Source: Myxococcales bacterium (GTDB taxonomy: Bacteria; Myxococcota_A; Polyangia; Polyangiales; Ga0077539). Taken from it: a DNA stretch of 64,000 nucleotides. Below, in pieces: positions 19,247 through 27,252 of the stretch; positions within the stretch are counted from its first letter, which is position 1; the number at the start of each line of letters is the position of its first letter. Location: the NCBI GenBank assembly GCA_013298625.1, contig JAAFIF010000021.1, forward strand, positions 1 through 64,000. Direction: 5' to 3'. The notes beneath the pieces were generated by a model, which worked only from the letters and a program-made list of their open reading frames with translations, was not told the DNA's origin and did not search any database. The position numbers and the translations under genes were made by a program.

Positions 19247-20746
19247 GTGACGAAGCACACCGAGCGCATCGAGCGAGAGGACCTCGTGTTGTTCATCAAC
19301 GCGTGCCTGTCCGCGACGTCGCAGGCCGAGTTCTACGAGGACGCGCGGGGCCAGTCGCTCGCGCTCGACTTCTTGCATGAATACGTGTGTCGGCACTACC
19401 GGTCGCTCTACGCGCGGACGCTCGCGGCTGGCATCAACGACCACGCGCGGGCGCGCATCGTCGAGTCGCTCTTGTGCGACGCGAGCGACGTGCCCGACGA
19501 GCAGCGCGCGCTCGAAGGCTCGCTGATCGAGGCCACGCTCGCGCGCCTGCCTCCGCAGCGCGTCTACCGCTTGCTCGAGGCGGTCTGCCGTCGTCGCGTG
19601 ACCAACCGACGCGTGCGCGCGCTGGTGCGCGGGTGGCTCGCGGGCCGCGACGTGACGTTCGACAGCGTGAAGTACCGACGCGCGCTGAGGACGGTGGTCG
19701 GGCACTTTCACCTCGCGACCCCTGGAGAAACAGGGCGATTTCTCTTCGAGCGCTGCTCGAAGGACCGCGCGTACACCACGCCCCTCTACGAGTCGTGGCG
19801 CGCGGCGCACTACGCCGAGGACGCCGTGTACGCGCTTCCGTACACGATCGCCGTGGGCTTCGCGCGGCGGCTGAAGATCCCGCGCGACCGGTTTCTCGAG
19901 CGCATCGCGCCCATGATGACCCGCGCCGAGCGGTTTCGTTCGCAGCGCGCCGCGCAGCGCGCGGAGGCCAACGTGCCCGGCGTCGATCTGTCCCGCGAGC
20001 GGCCGACGCGCCTCGCGCTCTTCGCCTACGCGCTCGGCGACGACGAGCGCGCCGCGCGTCGCAGCGAGTTGCTGGCTGCGATGGAGCAGAGCGTGGCCCG
20101 CGCGGTCGCGCTGTCGCCCATGGCCATCGGCCGCGTGGTGGCGGTGCTCGACGACAGCTACTCGACGCTGGGCTCGCGCGAGAAGCGGCTGCGCCCGCTG
20201 GCGTTGACCGCGTCGATCGACGCGCTCTTGCGCGCGTCGGCCACGAGCTACACGGGCCTGTGGACGAGCGGCGCGAAGGACGCGCCGTGGATCGACCTGC
20301 GGCCGAAGGGCTCGACGCGGCTTGCGTCGCGGGTGCTCGACGCGCTCGAGCTGCGGCCCGAGCTGCTGGTGATCGTGTCGGACGGCTACGAAAACGACCC
20401 TCCTGGCGCGCTCGCGAGCGTGCTGGCGGCGTATCGCTCGCGGATCGACGTGCGGCGCGAGGTGTCCATCGTGCACGTCAACCCTGTGTTCGAAGCGGCG
20501 AACTTCGGGGCGGCGAGCTTCGGACCGGTGGTTCCGATGGTGACCGTACGCGAGGCGGAGGACGTCGTGACGGCGCTCGGGTTCGCGCGGTTCGCCGACG
20601 ACAAGGCGACGATCGACGTGCTGCGCGCGTACCTCGACGGCCGCGTGCGCGAGTTCTTGCGGCTCGATGACAGCGACGACGACGGGGTCGTCGACGAGCC
20701 GGCCGAGCGCGAGGCGATGATGTCCGCCGAGGAGCAGAGCGCGTGA
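19247..20746 (+). CDS. Helical repeat plus VWA-domain protein, TROVE/Ro60-like layout
   Basis: About 499 residues. The N-terminal 250 residues are helical. A stretch around 130-155 (WLAGRDVTFDSVKYRRALRT) recalls the TROVE domain of Ro60/Rsr RNA-binding proteins, but weakly. The C-terminal half is a von Willebrand A fold: VVAVLDDSYST has the DxSxS metal site (D302, S304, S306 from this start) and LLVIVSDGYEN is the later conserved strand. The GTG at 19247 has GAAGGG nine nt upstream; TTG at 19226 would add seven residues. The stop overlaps the next GTG start by 4 nt. Likely a scaffold or RNA-binding partner of the ARPP-2-like protein (inference). Confidence 0.78.
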   Translation: MTKHTERIEREDLVLFINACLSATSQAEFYEDARGQSLALDFLHEYVCRHYRSLYARTLAAGINDHARARIVESLLCDASDVPDEQRALEGSLIEATLARLPPQRVYRLLEAVCRRRVTNRRVRALVRGWLAGRDVTFDSVKYRRALRTVVGHFHLATPGETGRFLFERCSKDRAYTTPLYESWRAAHYAEDAVYALPYTIAVGFARRLKIPRDRFLERIAPMMTRAERFRSQRAAQRAEANVPGVDLSRERPTRLALFAYALGDDERAARRSELLAAMEQSVARAVALSPMAIGRVVAVLDDSYSTLGSREKRLRPLALTASIDALLRASATSYTGLWTSGAKDAPWIDLRPKGSTRLASRVLDALELRPELLVIVSDGYENDPPGALASVLAAYRSRIDVRREVSIVHVNPVFEAANFGAASFGPVVPMVTVREAEDVVTALGFARFADDKATIDVLRAYLDGRVREFLRLDDSDDDGVVDEPAEREAMMSAEEQSA

Positions 20747-21915
20747 ACCGCTACTCGATCGAATCGGTGTCGCTCAACGGCCTCGAGCCTCGAGCCTCGC
20801 AGTGCTGGCGGGGCGTTCGACTGGTCCCGCTCGTGCGCACGCGGGCGGTGCCGAAGCTGCGTCTCGCGCGCGTCGCGCACGCCCCAGAGCTCACCGTGAC
20901 GCGAATCTCTGCGCACACGGCGCACCCCGAGCGCGAGCTGGCGTTTACGTCCGTCGTTCCGCACGCGTTCGTCGTGAGCTGGGGCGATGCCGCCGAGGCC
21001 GAGCTCAACCAGGGCGCGGCGTTCGTGCGCGAGAGCGACGGTCACCGGTTTCATCCGCACGGAGGCTCGGTGCGCGTGAAGCTGCGCATGGCGCGCCGCG
21101 CGTCCGATCGATCGCTGCGGTTCGCGCCGCAGCAGCTCGCGGTCGAAGGGCTGCTCGCGCTCTTCTTCTCGGGCCCCGACGTGGCGAGCCGCGATTGGTC
21201 CGAGCGCGTGCTGCGTCGCGGCTTGGACCCGCGCGTCGAGCGGGCGGTCTCGGGGCGCTCGATGGAGCACCTCGCCGAGGCGCTGCGCGTGTTCGAGATC
21301 GTCGACGGGCAGTGCGGGATGCTCTTGTTCTTCAAGGACATGCTGTTCGGCAGCTTCGTCGCGCCGACCGCCGAGGACTATCGTTCGATCCACGACTCGC
21401 TGGTGCTCGACCTGTTTCCGTCGGAGCTCTTGGAGTACGCGGCGTATGATGTGCCTGTATTCAAGACGTCTGTCGATTCGCGGTCTGTTCGAACGATCGA
21501 CGACCTGCGCGCCGCGCTCGCGCGCGAAGAGCGCGCGTGGGCAGAGTGGTCGCGCTTCATGGCGGGCGATCTGTTGACCTCGGCCATGATGTCCAGCGTG
21601 TACTCGATGGAGGGCTACAAGCTCGAGCGCTTCGTCACGGCGCCCTCGCGCAAGGGCGAGCACCACGCGGGCGAGCGCATCGTCGCGCGCGACGGGACGC
21701 TCGCGTACCTGAAGACCTACCGGCTGGGCGTGCAGCAGGCGCGCCGCGCGTACTTGCTCAAGCTGCTCGGGACCAACGAGTGGGACCTCGAGAGAGCCGC
21801 GAGAGAATCGAAGATGACCGTTGGTCAGTTCGTGGATGACCTCACCCGCGTCGGCTTCGGGTGGATGCTCGGCCCCAAGGTCCTCGACCAGATCCGCCGC
21901 GGAACGCTGCGCTGA
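20743..21915 (+). CDS. ARPP-2-like protein with C-terminal Fis-like HTH
   Basis: A 390-residue protein. The first 250 residues contain alternating strands (WRGVRLVPLVR, FAPQQLAVEGLLALFFSGPD, VFEIVDGQCGMLLFFKDMLFGSF). They fit my memory of the ARPP-2 domain, named for association with ADP-ribosylglycohydrolases and rhodanese/phosphatase proteins; this needs an HMM check. The last 60 residues (LLKLLGTNEWDLERAARE ... DDLTRVGFGWML) look like a Fis-type helix-turn-helix. The GTG start overlaps the VWA gene stop by 4 nt, so the two are translationally coupled. The gene ends 3 nt before a convergent lipoprotein gene. No signal peptide. Confidence 0.72.
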   Translation: MNRYSIESVSLNGLEPRASQCWRGVRLVPLVRTRAVPKLRLARVAHAPELTVTRISAHTAHPERELAFTSVVPHAFVVSWGDAAEAELNQGAAFVRESDGHRFHPHGGSVRVKLRMARRASDRSLRFAPQQLAVEGLLALFFSGPDVASRDWSERVLRRGLDPRVERAVSGRSMEHLAEALRVFEIVDGQCGMLLFFKDMLFGSFVAPTAEDYRSIHDSLVLDLFPSELLEYAAYDVPVFKTSVDSRSVRTIDDLRAALAREERAWAEWSRFMAGDLLTSAMMSSVYSMEGYKLERFVTAPSRKGEHHAGERIVARDGTLAYLKTYRLGVQQARRAYLLKLLGTNEWDLERAARESKMTVGQFVDDLTRVGFGWMLGPKVLDQIRRGTLR

Positions 21916-21918
21916 CCG

Positions 21919-23373
21919 TCACATCGCGCACGCGCGAATGCGCACGACGCGCAGCGGGCCCGTGCGGCCCGAGCGCAGCCCCACCCACGCCGCGTCGCCG
22001 TTGGGGACCGAGACCGCGGGGACCTCTCCGCCGCGAAAGGCGAGCGGGTTGGCCATGTCCGTCGAGGGCATGCGGTGCACGGCGCCGCGCGGGGCGGCGG
22101 ATGCGTCGAGCTCCTGCAAATTGGCAGAGATTTCGCTGCCAGCGACCCACTCCCAGTAGGCGAGCATTCCCGTGCCGAGGCGCATCAGGTCGACCTGATA
22201 GGCGAGCTGGTTGGCGGCCCCCGTCGTGAGCCATCGTCGCGGGGCGGCGGTGGTGCCTTCGAAGCGCAGGACGGCGACGTCGCGCGCGGGGCGGCCGTCG
22301 GCGCTGGCGAAGGAGAGGTAGAACCCGTTGCCGTCGGGCACGACGCCGCCGAGCATGGGGATGATCGAGCGCGAGGCGTAGCCGCTGCCGATGCTGCCGC
22401 CTTGGTTCCATCCAGGGGCGGCGACGATTTGTGTGCGGTTATTCAAGACGATGCCCGTCGACGGAAACCCGTCGGACAAGCACACGGGCGCAAGTCCCAT
22501 CGCGCCGCGCGCGAGGCGCAGGTCGAGCGAGTGCGAGCAGCCCCAGTCCCAGCCGCCCGACTGCACCATGCCCATCGGGTTGATGTTGCGAAGGTGGTCT
22601 CCCTGGTGGATTCCGCGCGCGCCCCAGTTGCCCGAGACCGAGGTGTACATGGCGATGTTGGCGCCGTTTTGCGCGAGGGCTGCGGAGCGGAGCGAGCTGT
22701 CGGCCCAGCGCGTCCCTTCGGCGGTCATGCCCATGGTGCCGACGACGCCTTGGTCCGAGCGGACCGTTCCGTCAGCGGCGAAGCGCACGAGGGCGAGGAC
22801 GATTCCGCGGCGGACGAGCACGGACACGTCGCCGCCTTCGTGCACGTGCACCGCGCGAACGTCTTCGCCCATCGTGCGTAGCTCGACAGGCCCGCGCCGG
22901 CCGGCGGCGTCGATCGTCAGCACGCGCACGACGTTGCTGCTGTCGCGGTAGGCGAAGCGAAGCGAGCCGTCCGGCGCGCCCGCGAGCCGCATGCAGCTCA
23001 CCGTGCTGCTGTTGATCCCTGCGAACGACGCGCACCCCGCAGGCATCACGCCCGTCAGCTCGGTCACCACCGCGCGCGCGGTGATCGGCGTCGCGCAGGA
23101 CGGCGCAGGGCCCGCGTCCACTGGCGGAGTGATCACGTCGACGGGCGCGCTCGCGTCGGGCAGCGGCGCGCTCGCGTCGGGCAAGGGCGCGCTCGCGTCG
23201 GGCATCGAGGTCGTCCCGTCGGGCAGCGGTGCGCTCGCGTCGCGCGCGGTCGAGCCTGCGTCCGTCGCGGCAGAGCCGTCCGGGGTGCCCATGGGATCGC
23301 CGCAGCGCGCGGTGAGCGCCGCGCAGAGCGCGAGGGCGAGCGTACGTGTGCGCGTGTTCGAACGAGCGAGCAT
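21919..23373 (-). CDS. Secreted or lipid-anchored protein with DASAPLP repeat linker
   Basis: 484 residues. A basic N-terminus and hydrophobic segment lead to LTARC at Cys24; Arg before the Cys makes this a poor lipobox, so lipidation is doubtful. A low-complexity linker with DASAPLP-type repeats (about 40-85) follows. The rest (95-484) is beta-rich with recurring strands such as SLRFAYRDSSNVVRVLTIDAAG and GNGFYLSFASADGRP, as in a beta-propeller. Conserved family not recognised. ATG at 23371-23373. It follows the HEAT-repeat gene on the same strand after 110 nt. Confidence 0.75.
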   Translation of the reverse strand: MLARSNTRTRTLALALCAALTARCGDPMGTPDGSAATDAGSTARDASAPLPDGTTSMPDASAPLPDASAPLPDASAPVDVITPPVDAGPAPSCATPITARAVVTELTGVMPAGCASFAGINSSTVSCMRLAGAPDGSLRFAYRDSSNVVRVLTIDAAGRRGPVELRTMGEDVRAVHVHEGGDVSVLVRRGIVLALVRFAADGTVRSDQGVVGTMGMTAEGTRWADSSLRSAALAQNGANIAMYTSVSGNWGARGIHQGDHLRNINPMGMVQSGGWDWGCSHSLDLRLARGAMGLAPVCLSDGFPSTGIVLNNRTQIVAAPGWNQGGSIGSGYASRSIIPMLGGVVPDGNGFYLSFASADGRPARDVAVLRFEGTTAAPRRWLTTGAANQLAYQVDLMRLGTGMLAYWEWVAGSEISANLQELDASAAPRGAVHRMPSTDMANPLAFRGGEVPAVSVPNGDAAWVGLRSGRTGPLRVVRIRACAM

Positions 23374-23483
23374 CGGCGGACCTCCGTCAAGAACGTGCCG
23401 TTGAAAGATCCCATGAGCATAGCGGAGCGGTCCGACGACACCGCGGCGAAGTGCCTTGAAAACGTGTGCGGATGTTCCCGAAT

Positions 23484-24833
23484 TCAGCGCGCGGACAGGC
23501 GGCGCGCGCGCGACGCCCGCAGCGCTCGCGCGGCGTGAAAGGCGACCGCTCGCTCGCTGTGCGTCGAGAGCGCGCGCAGCCGCGGCTCGCACTCGTCCGC
23601 GCCGAGCGCGCTGACCGCGGCGCACAGCGACCCGAGCGCGCGGGTGTCGTTGCGATCGAGCGCGTCGTCGATGCGCGCCCCGAGCTTCGCCCGGTCGTTG
23701 CCCGCGTTGGCCTGCGCCTCGTGCTCGCGCTGCGCGTCCTCGAAGTAGTGGTTGTAGTCGTAGCGATGACCGTGCACGCGTTCGCTCTCGCGGCCGCACG
23801 AGGGCGCGTCGTCGACGGGCAGATCGACGGCGCCGAACGCGCCGATGAGCCGAAATCGCTGCGCGACCTGCGCGAGCTTGCTCGGGGACGAGAGGATCGC
23901 GGGCCACTCGCCCCAGTGCTCCCAGAGCGCGACGATGCGGGCGAGGGCGTCCCTCGAAGCGCGCTGCACTTCTTCGTCCATGTCCCTTCGCGCCCGCCCG
24001 AGCAGCGCTTCGACGGCGCCGGCGTCGCCGAGCCAGCCGAGCGCCCGCGCTGCTTGCGCGCGCGCGAACGGGTGCGCGTCCTCGAGCGCGTCGCGCAGGG
24101 TAAACACCGCCGCGGGGTGACCGACCTGCCCGAGCGAGCGGTACACCCTGGCGCGCACCGAGAAGCTCTCGTCGTGGGCCTCGGCGACGAGCGTCGGAAC
24201 GTCGGTGATCCCGTAGTTCTTGCAGTCCCACGCGAGCCAGTGCCGCTGTCGCCAGGGCTGCGCGCGAAAGCGCGTCGAGGGCTGCTCGCGCGCTCGGGCG
24301 GGGCGCGGGTCGTCGCCGTCGAAATCGATCGCGTCGGGGCGGCGCTCGGCGCCCAGCGAAAACGCAGCCGCTCGCCACGCTTGCGCCTGCAGCCAGCGGC
24401 CCTCGGCGAGCTGCGCTTCAGCGATCGCCTCGCACGCCGCGCGGGCCTCGTCGCGGGGCGCGAGGGTGGCGAGCCGGTGGGCCGAAGTTGAATACGTGTG
24501 TTCGTGGTTCTGCGTCGCGAGCTCGACCCGCGCGCGGGCCGCTTCGACGAGCTGCGCTTCGGAGGCTGCTGAAGAGAAGCCGTACTGCCACGAGACGGCG
24601 CGCAGCAACGAAGGGTCGTGGGGCCTCGCGAGCGCGTCGCGAACCGAGGCCATCGCGCGGTCGGCGTCGCGCTGGGCAGCGGCGCGAGCGCTCTCGATCG
24701 AGGGCTGGTGCGGGCGCGCTGCGTCGATGTGGCTTCGGCCGAAGACGCAGCGCTCGCCGAGTCCTCGCGCGAGCCGCTGTCGAACGACCGCGAGAAACAC
24801 AGGGACGTCGACGATGTCCGTGATGCGAGGCAT
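23484..24833 (-). CDS. HEAT-repeat protein
   Basis: A 449-residue, soluble-looking protein rich in paired helices. The middle (about 205-305) is a clear HEAT/PBS-lyase-type array: VPTLVAEAHDESFSVRARVY, AVFTLRDALEDAHPFARAQA and AVEALLGRARRDMDEEVQ. Such arrays bind partner proteins. The N-terminal 180 residues and the His/Tyr-rich segment (HGHRYDYNHYFEDAQREHE) are not recognised. It starts 3 nt after the stop of the PLP enzyme gene, so the two are cotranscribed. Confidence 0.8.
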   Translation of the reverse strand: MPRITDIVDVPVFLAVVRQRLARGLGERCVFGRSHIDAARPHQPSIESARAAAQRDADRAMASVRDALARPHDPSLLRAVSWQYGFSSAASEAQLVEAARARVELATQNHEHTYSTSAHRLATLAPRDEARAACEAIAEAQLAEGRWLQAQAWRAAAFSLGAERRPDAIDFDGDDPRPARAREQPSTRFRAQPWRQRHWLAWDCKNYGITDVPTLVAEAHDESFSVRARVYRSLGQVGHPAAVFTLRDALEDAHPFARAQAARALGWLGDAGAVEALLGRARRDMDEEVQRASRDALARIVALWEHWGEWPAILSSPSKLAQVAQRFRLIGAFGAVDLPVDDAPSCGRESERVHGHRYDYNHYFEDAQREHEAQANAGNDRAKLGARIDDALDRNDTRALGSLCAAVSALGADECEPRLRALSTHSERAVAFHAARALRASRARRLSAR

Positions 24834-24836
24834 CGG

Positions 24837-25931
24837 TCAGCACTCCGTGGGGCCGTCGAAGACCGAGAGAAATTCTCGAGGGACTTTGCGCCGCGACGCC
24901 TCGGTGACCGCGGGGCGTCGCGTGGCGAGGGTGGCCCAGAGCAGGACGGTCTTGCCCGCGAGCGAGGGGTCTCGGACGAGCGCGCGCAGCGCGGCCATTT
25001 GCTTGCCCGAATAGGTGACCTCGCCGCTCGCGCCGGTGAGGGTCTGCCATGCGTGCATGCCCTCGATGGCCTCGGGCGTGGGGTAGCCGTAGCCGGGGCC
25101 GATGAAGCCTTGCATCACCTCCCAGCGCGCGCCGCGCAGCGATCGCAGGTCGGCGCCTCCGAGGCGGGCGAGCAGGCGGGCGGTGGAGCGGACGCGGTGG
25201 CCGATGGTGACGCGGTTGGTGGCGATTCGGGGAGCGATTCGCACGCCGATCGCGCGCGTGTCCCAGCCGAGCAGGCGGGCGCCGAGGGCGATGGCGGCGA
25301 GCGTTCCCGAGCTTCCGGCGGGGACGAGGATGGCGTCGGGGCGCGGGCACTCACCGGCGTCGACTTGCGCGGCGAGCTCGAGCATGGCGTCGATGTAGCC
25401 GAGGTTGGCGAGGGCCGAGCTCGCGCCGGGCTCGATGAGAAACGCCTCGCCTCTGGGCGCGCGGGCGAGCTCGTACGCGAGGCGCGCGGCGGCGGTGACG
25501 AAGTTGCTCGAGCGGGTCATCACGGCGCCGGCCTCGGCGTTGATGCAGAGGGCTTCGCGCGCAAACGTGGTGACGGGCTGGTTGTAGAGCACGAGTCGCA
25601 CGTCGAAGCCGAGCGCGCGACCGAGCACGGCGGTTGCCGTCGACTGCGTCGATGCGAGGCCGCCGAGCGTGTAGAGAGAGCGCGCTCCGAGGGCTTTTGC
25701 GCGGGCGAAGAGAAACTCGTAGCGGCGCACTTTGTTGCCGCCGTATCGCTCGCACACGAGGTCGTCGCGTTTGATCCAGAGGTCGACGCTGCGCGCGCGT
25801 GCGTCGGTGAAGGGCTCGACGGACTCGCAGCGCTCGACGGGCGTCGGGCTCTCGGCGATGCGCATCCAGGGAACGCTCTTCTCGAGCGCGGGCCACCGCT
25901 CGAACACCAGCGGCCGTTGGCGAGGGCTCAT
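24837..25931 (-). CDS. PLP-dependent enzyme, ACC deaminase/D-cysteine desulfhydrase family
   Basis: A 364-residue fold-type II PLP enzyme. The PLP-binding lysine is Lys67 in RYGGNKVRRYE; a Ser/Gly-rich phosphate-binding loop is visible in VPAGSSGTLAAI. KRDDL and GYGYPTPE are further family marks. Members deaminate 1-aminocyclopropane-1-carboxylate or break down D-cysteine to pyruvate, ammonia and sulfide; the substrate cannot be decided here. ATG at 25929-25931 is preferred; an ATG at 25976 would add 15 residues. It is divergent from the Rieske protein gene across 71 nt. Confidence 0.85.
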   Translation of the reverse strand: MSPRQRPLVFERWPALEKSVPWMRIAESPTPVERCESVEPFTDARARSVDLWIKRDDLVCERYGGNKVRRYEFLFARAKALGARSLYTLGGLASTQSTATAVLGRALGFDVRLVLYNQPVTTFAREALCINAEAGAVMTRSSNFVTAAARLAYELARAPRGEAFLIEPGASSALANLGYIDAMLELAAQVDAGECPRPDAILVPAGSSGTLAAIALGARLLGWDTRAIGVRIAPRIATNRVTIGHRVRSTARLLARLGGADLRSLRGARWEVMQGFIGPGYGYPTPEAIEGMHAWQTLTGASGEVTYSGKQMAALRALVRDPSLAGKTVLLWATLATRRPAVTEASRRKVPREFLSVFDGPTEC

Positions 25932-26002
25932 CGCGCGCGAGCGTACCGTGCAAATGGTGCGCAGTTGGGGATCCATCGCTGTGCAGTAAGCTCTCGGGCG
26001 CG

Positions 26003-27151
26003 ATGACCACCCACAATGACGACGACACCGAGCGCGACAACGACGGCGGCGAAGGCGGCTCAGCGAAGCGCTCGCTTCCGATCGCGGGCGCGACGCGCGG
26101 CCACGTGTCCGCGGTGCGTGCGCTGGATCACTGGTACGTGCTCGCGACGAGCGCGGAGCTCGGGGACAAGCCGCTGGTGCGAACGCTGTACGACACGCCG
26201 ATCGTGTTGTTTCGTGATCGCCAAGGGGTGGCGGGGGCGCTGCTCGATCGCTGCCCGCATCGCAACGTCCCGCTCTCGATGGGCAAGGTTGTTGCGGACG
26301 GGACGCTCGAGTGCGCCTACCACGGCTGGCGCTTCGATCGACAAGGCGGCTGCGCGCACATCCCGTCGCTGTGCGCCGAGGCGCGCGCGAAGGACAGCGC
26401 TGCGTGGAAGGCGACCGCCTTCGCCGTTCGCGAGCGGGGCGGATGGATCTGGGTGTACGCGCGTCCGGGCGTCGAGCCGCAGGACGAGCCGCTGGAGTTT
26501 GCGCACTTGAGCGACGCTCGCTACGCGCACGTGTACCAGCGCACGCAAGCGGAGGGGACGGTGCTCGCGACCGCCGAGAACGCGCTGGACGTCCCGCACA
26601 CTGCGTTCTTGCACAAGGGGCTCTTTCGCAGCGAGAGCCGCGGGATCACCATCGAGGCGATCGTGCGCGCGTCGGCCGATCGCGTCGAAGCGGAGTACGT
26701 GGGAGAGCCGCGTCCGCCCGGGATCGTCGCGCGGATCCTCTCGCCGAGCGGCGGGATCGTCGAGCACTTCGATCGGTTCATCGCGCCCTGCATCGCACAA
26801 GTCGAATACAAGCTCGGCGGCGAGAACCACGTGCTGGTGACGACCGCGCTCACGCCCGTGAGCGACGCGCGCACGATGCTGTTCAACGTGGTGAGCTTGC
26901 GGCTGCGCATCCCGATCAAGACCCTCGCGCCGGTGCTCGAGCCGCTCGGGCTGAAGATTTTTCAGCAGGACGCGGTGATGCTGAAAGCGCAGACCGAGAC
27001 GATCCAGCGCTTCGGCGGAGAGCAGTTCGCGTCGACCGAGATCGACGTGTTGGGGAGGCACATCTGGAAGCTGCTGCGCGCCGCCGAGCGCGGCCCGGTG
27101 ACGCGCGGCGAGGGCCTGCGCGAGGTGGCGCGGGCGCGACTGATCGTCTGA
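26003..27151 (+). CDS. Rieske [2Fe-2S] oxygenase, PaO/VanA-like
   Basis: A 382-residue protein with an N-terminal Rieske domain (about 40-150), whose cluster ligands are Cys84-x-His86 (CPHRN) and Cys104-x2-His107 (CAYHGW). The C-terminal part has the ENALDVPHTAFLHKGLF segment expected for the mononuclear iron site of ring-hydroxylating oxygenases. These enzymes hydroxylate or demethylate aromatic or cyclic substrates using electrons from a separate reductase. No reductase gene is next to it. The first 30 residues are Asp/Glu-rich and probably disordered. Soluble; ATG 26003. Confidence 0.88.
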   Translation: MTTHNDDDTERDNDGGEGGSAKRSLPIAGATRGHVSAVRALDHWYVLATSAELGDKPLVRTLYDTPIVLFRDRQGVAGALLDRCPHRNVPLSMGKVVADGTLECAYHGWRFDRQGGCAHIPSLCAEARAKDSAAWKATAFAVRERGGWIWVYARPGVEPQDEPLEFAHLSDARYAHVYQRTQAEGTVLATAENALDVPHTAFLHKGLFRSESRGITIEAIVRASADRVEAEYVGEPRPPGIVARILSPSGGIVEHFDRFIAPCIAQVEYKLGGENHVLVTTALTPVSDARTMLFNVVSLRLRIPIKTLAPVLEPLGLKIFQQDAVMLKAQTETIQRFGGEQFASTEIDVLGRHIWKLLRAAERGPVTRGEGLREVARARLIV

Positions 27152-27200
27152 GCGCGAAGGCGCCGCGAAATGTTGTGAAAGCCGTGTTGAGTGCGGTCGG

Positions 27201-27217
27201 GTGAGGACTGTCCTCAC
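27201..27217. promoter_or_regulatory. Perfect 17-bp palindrome upstream of a lipoprotein gene
   Basis: GTGAGGAC-T-GTCCTCAC is a perfect palindrome with 8-bp arms. It lies 50 nt after the Rieske gene stop and 36 nt before the lipoprotein start. The size and placement suit a dimeric repressor or activator site; the binding protein is unknown. Confidence 0.45.
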
Positions 27218-27252
27218 TTCGGGTGACGCGCGCCGGTCGCTCGTGCCATTCG

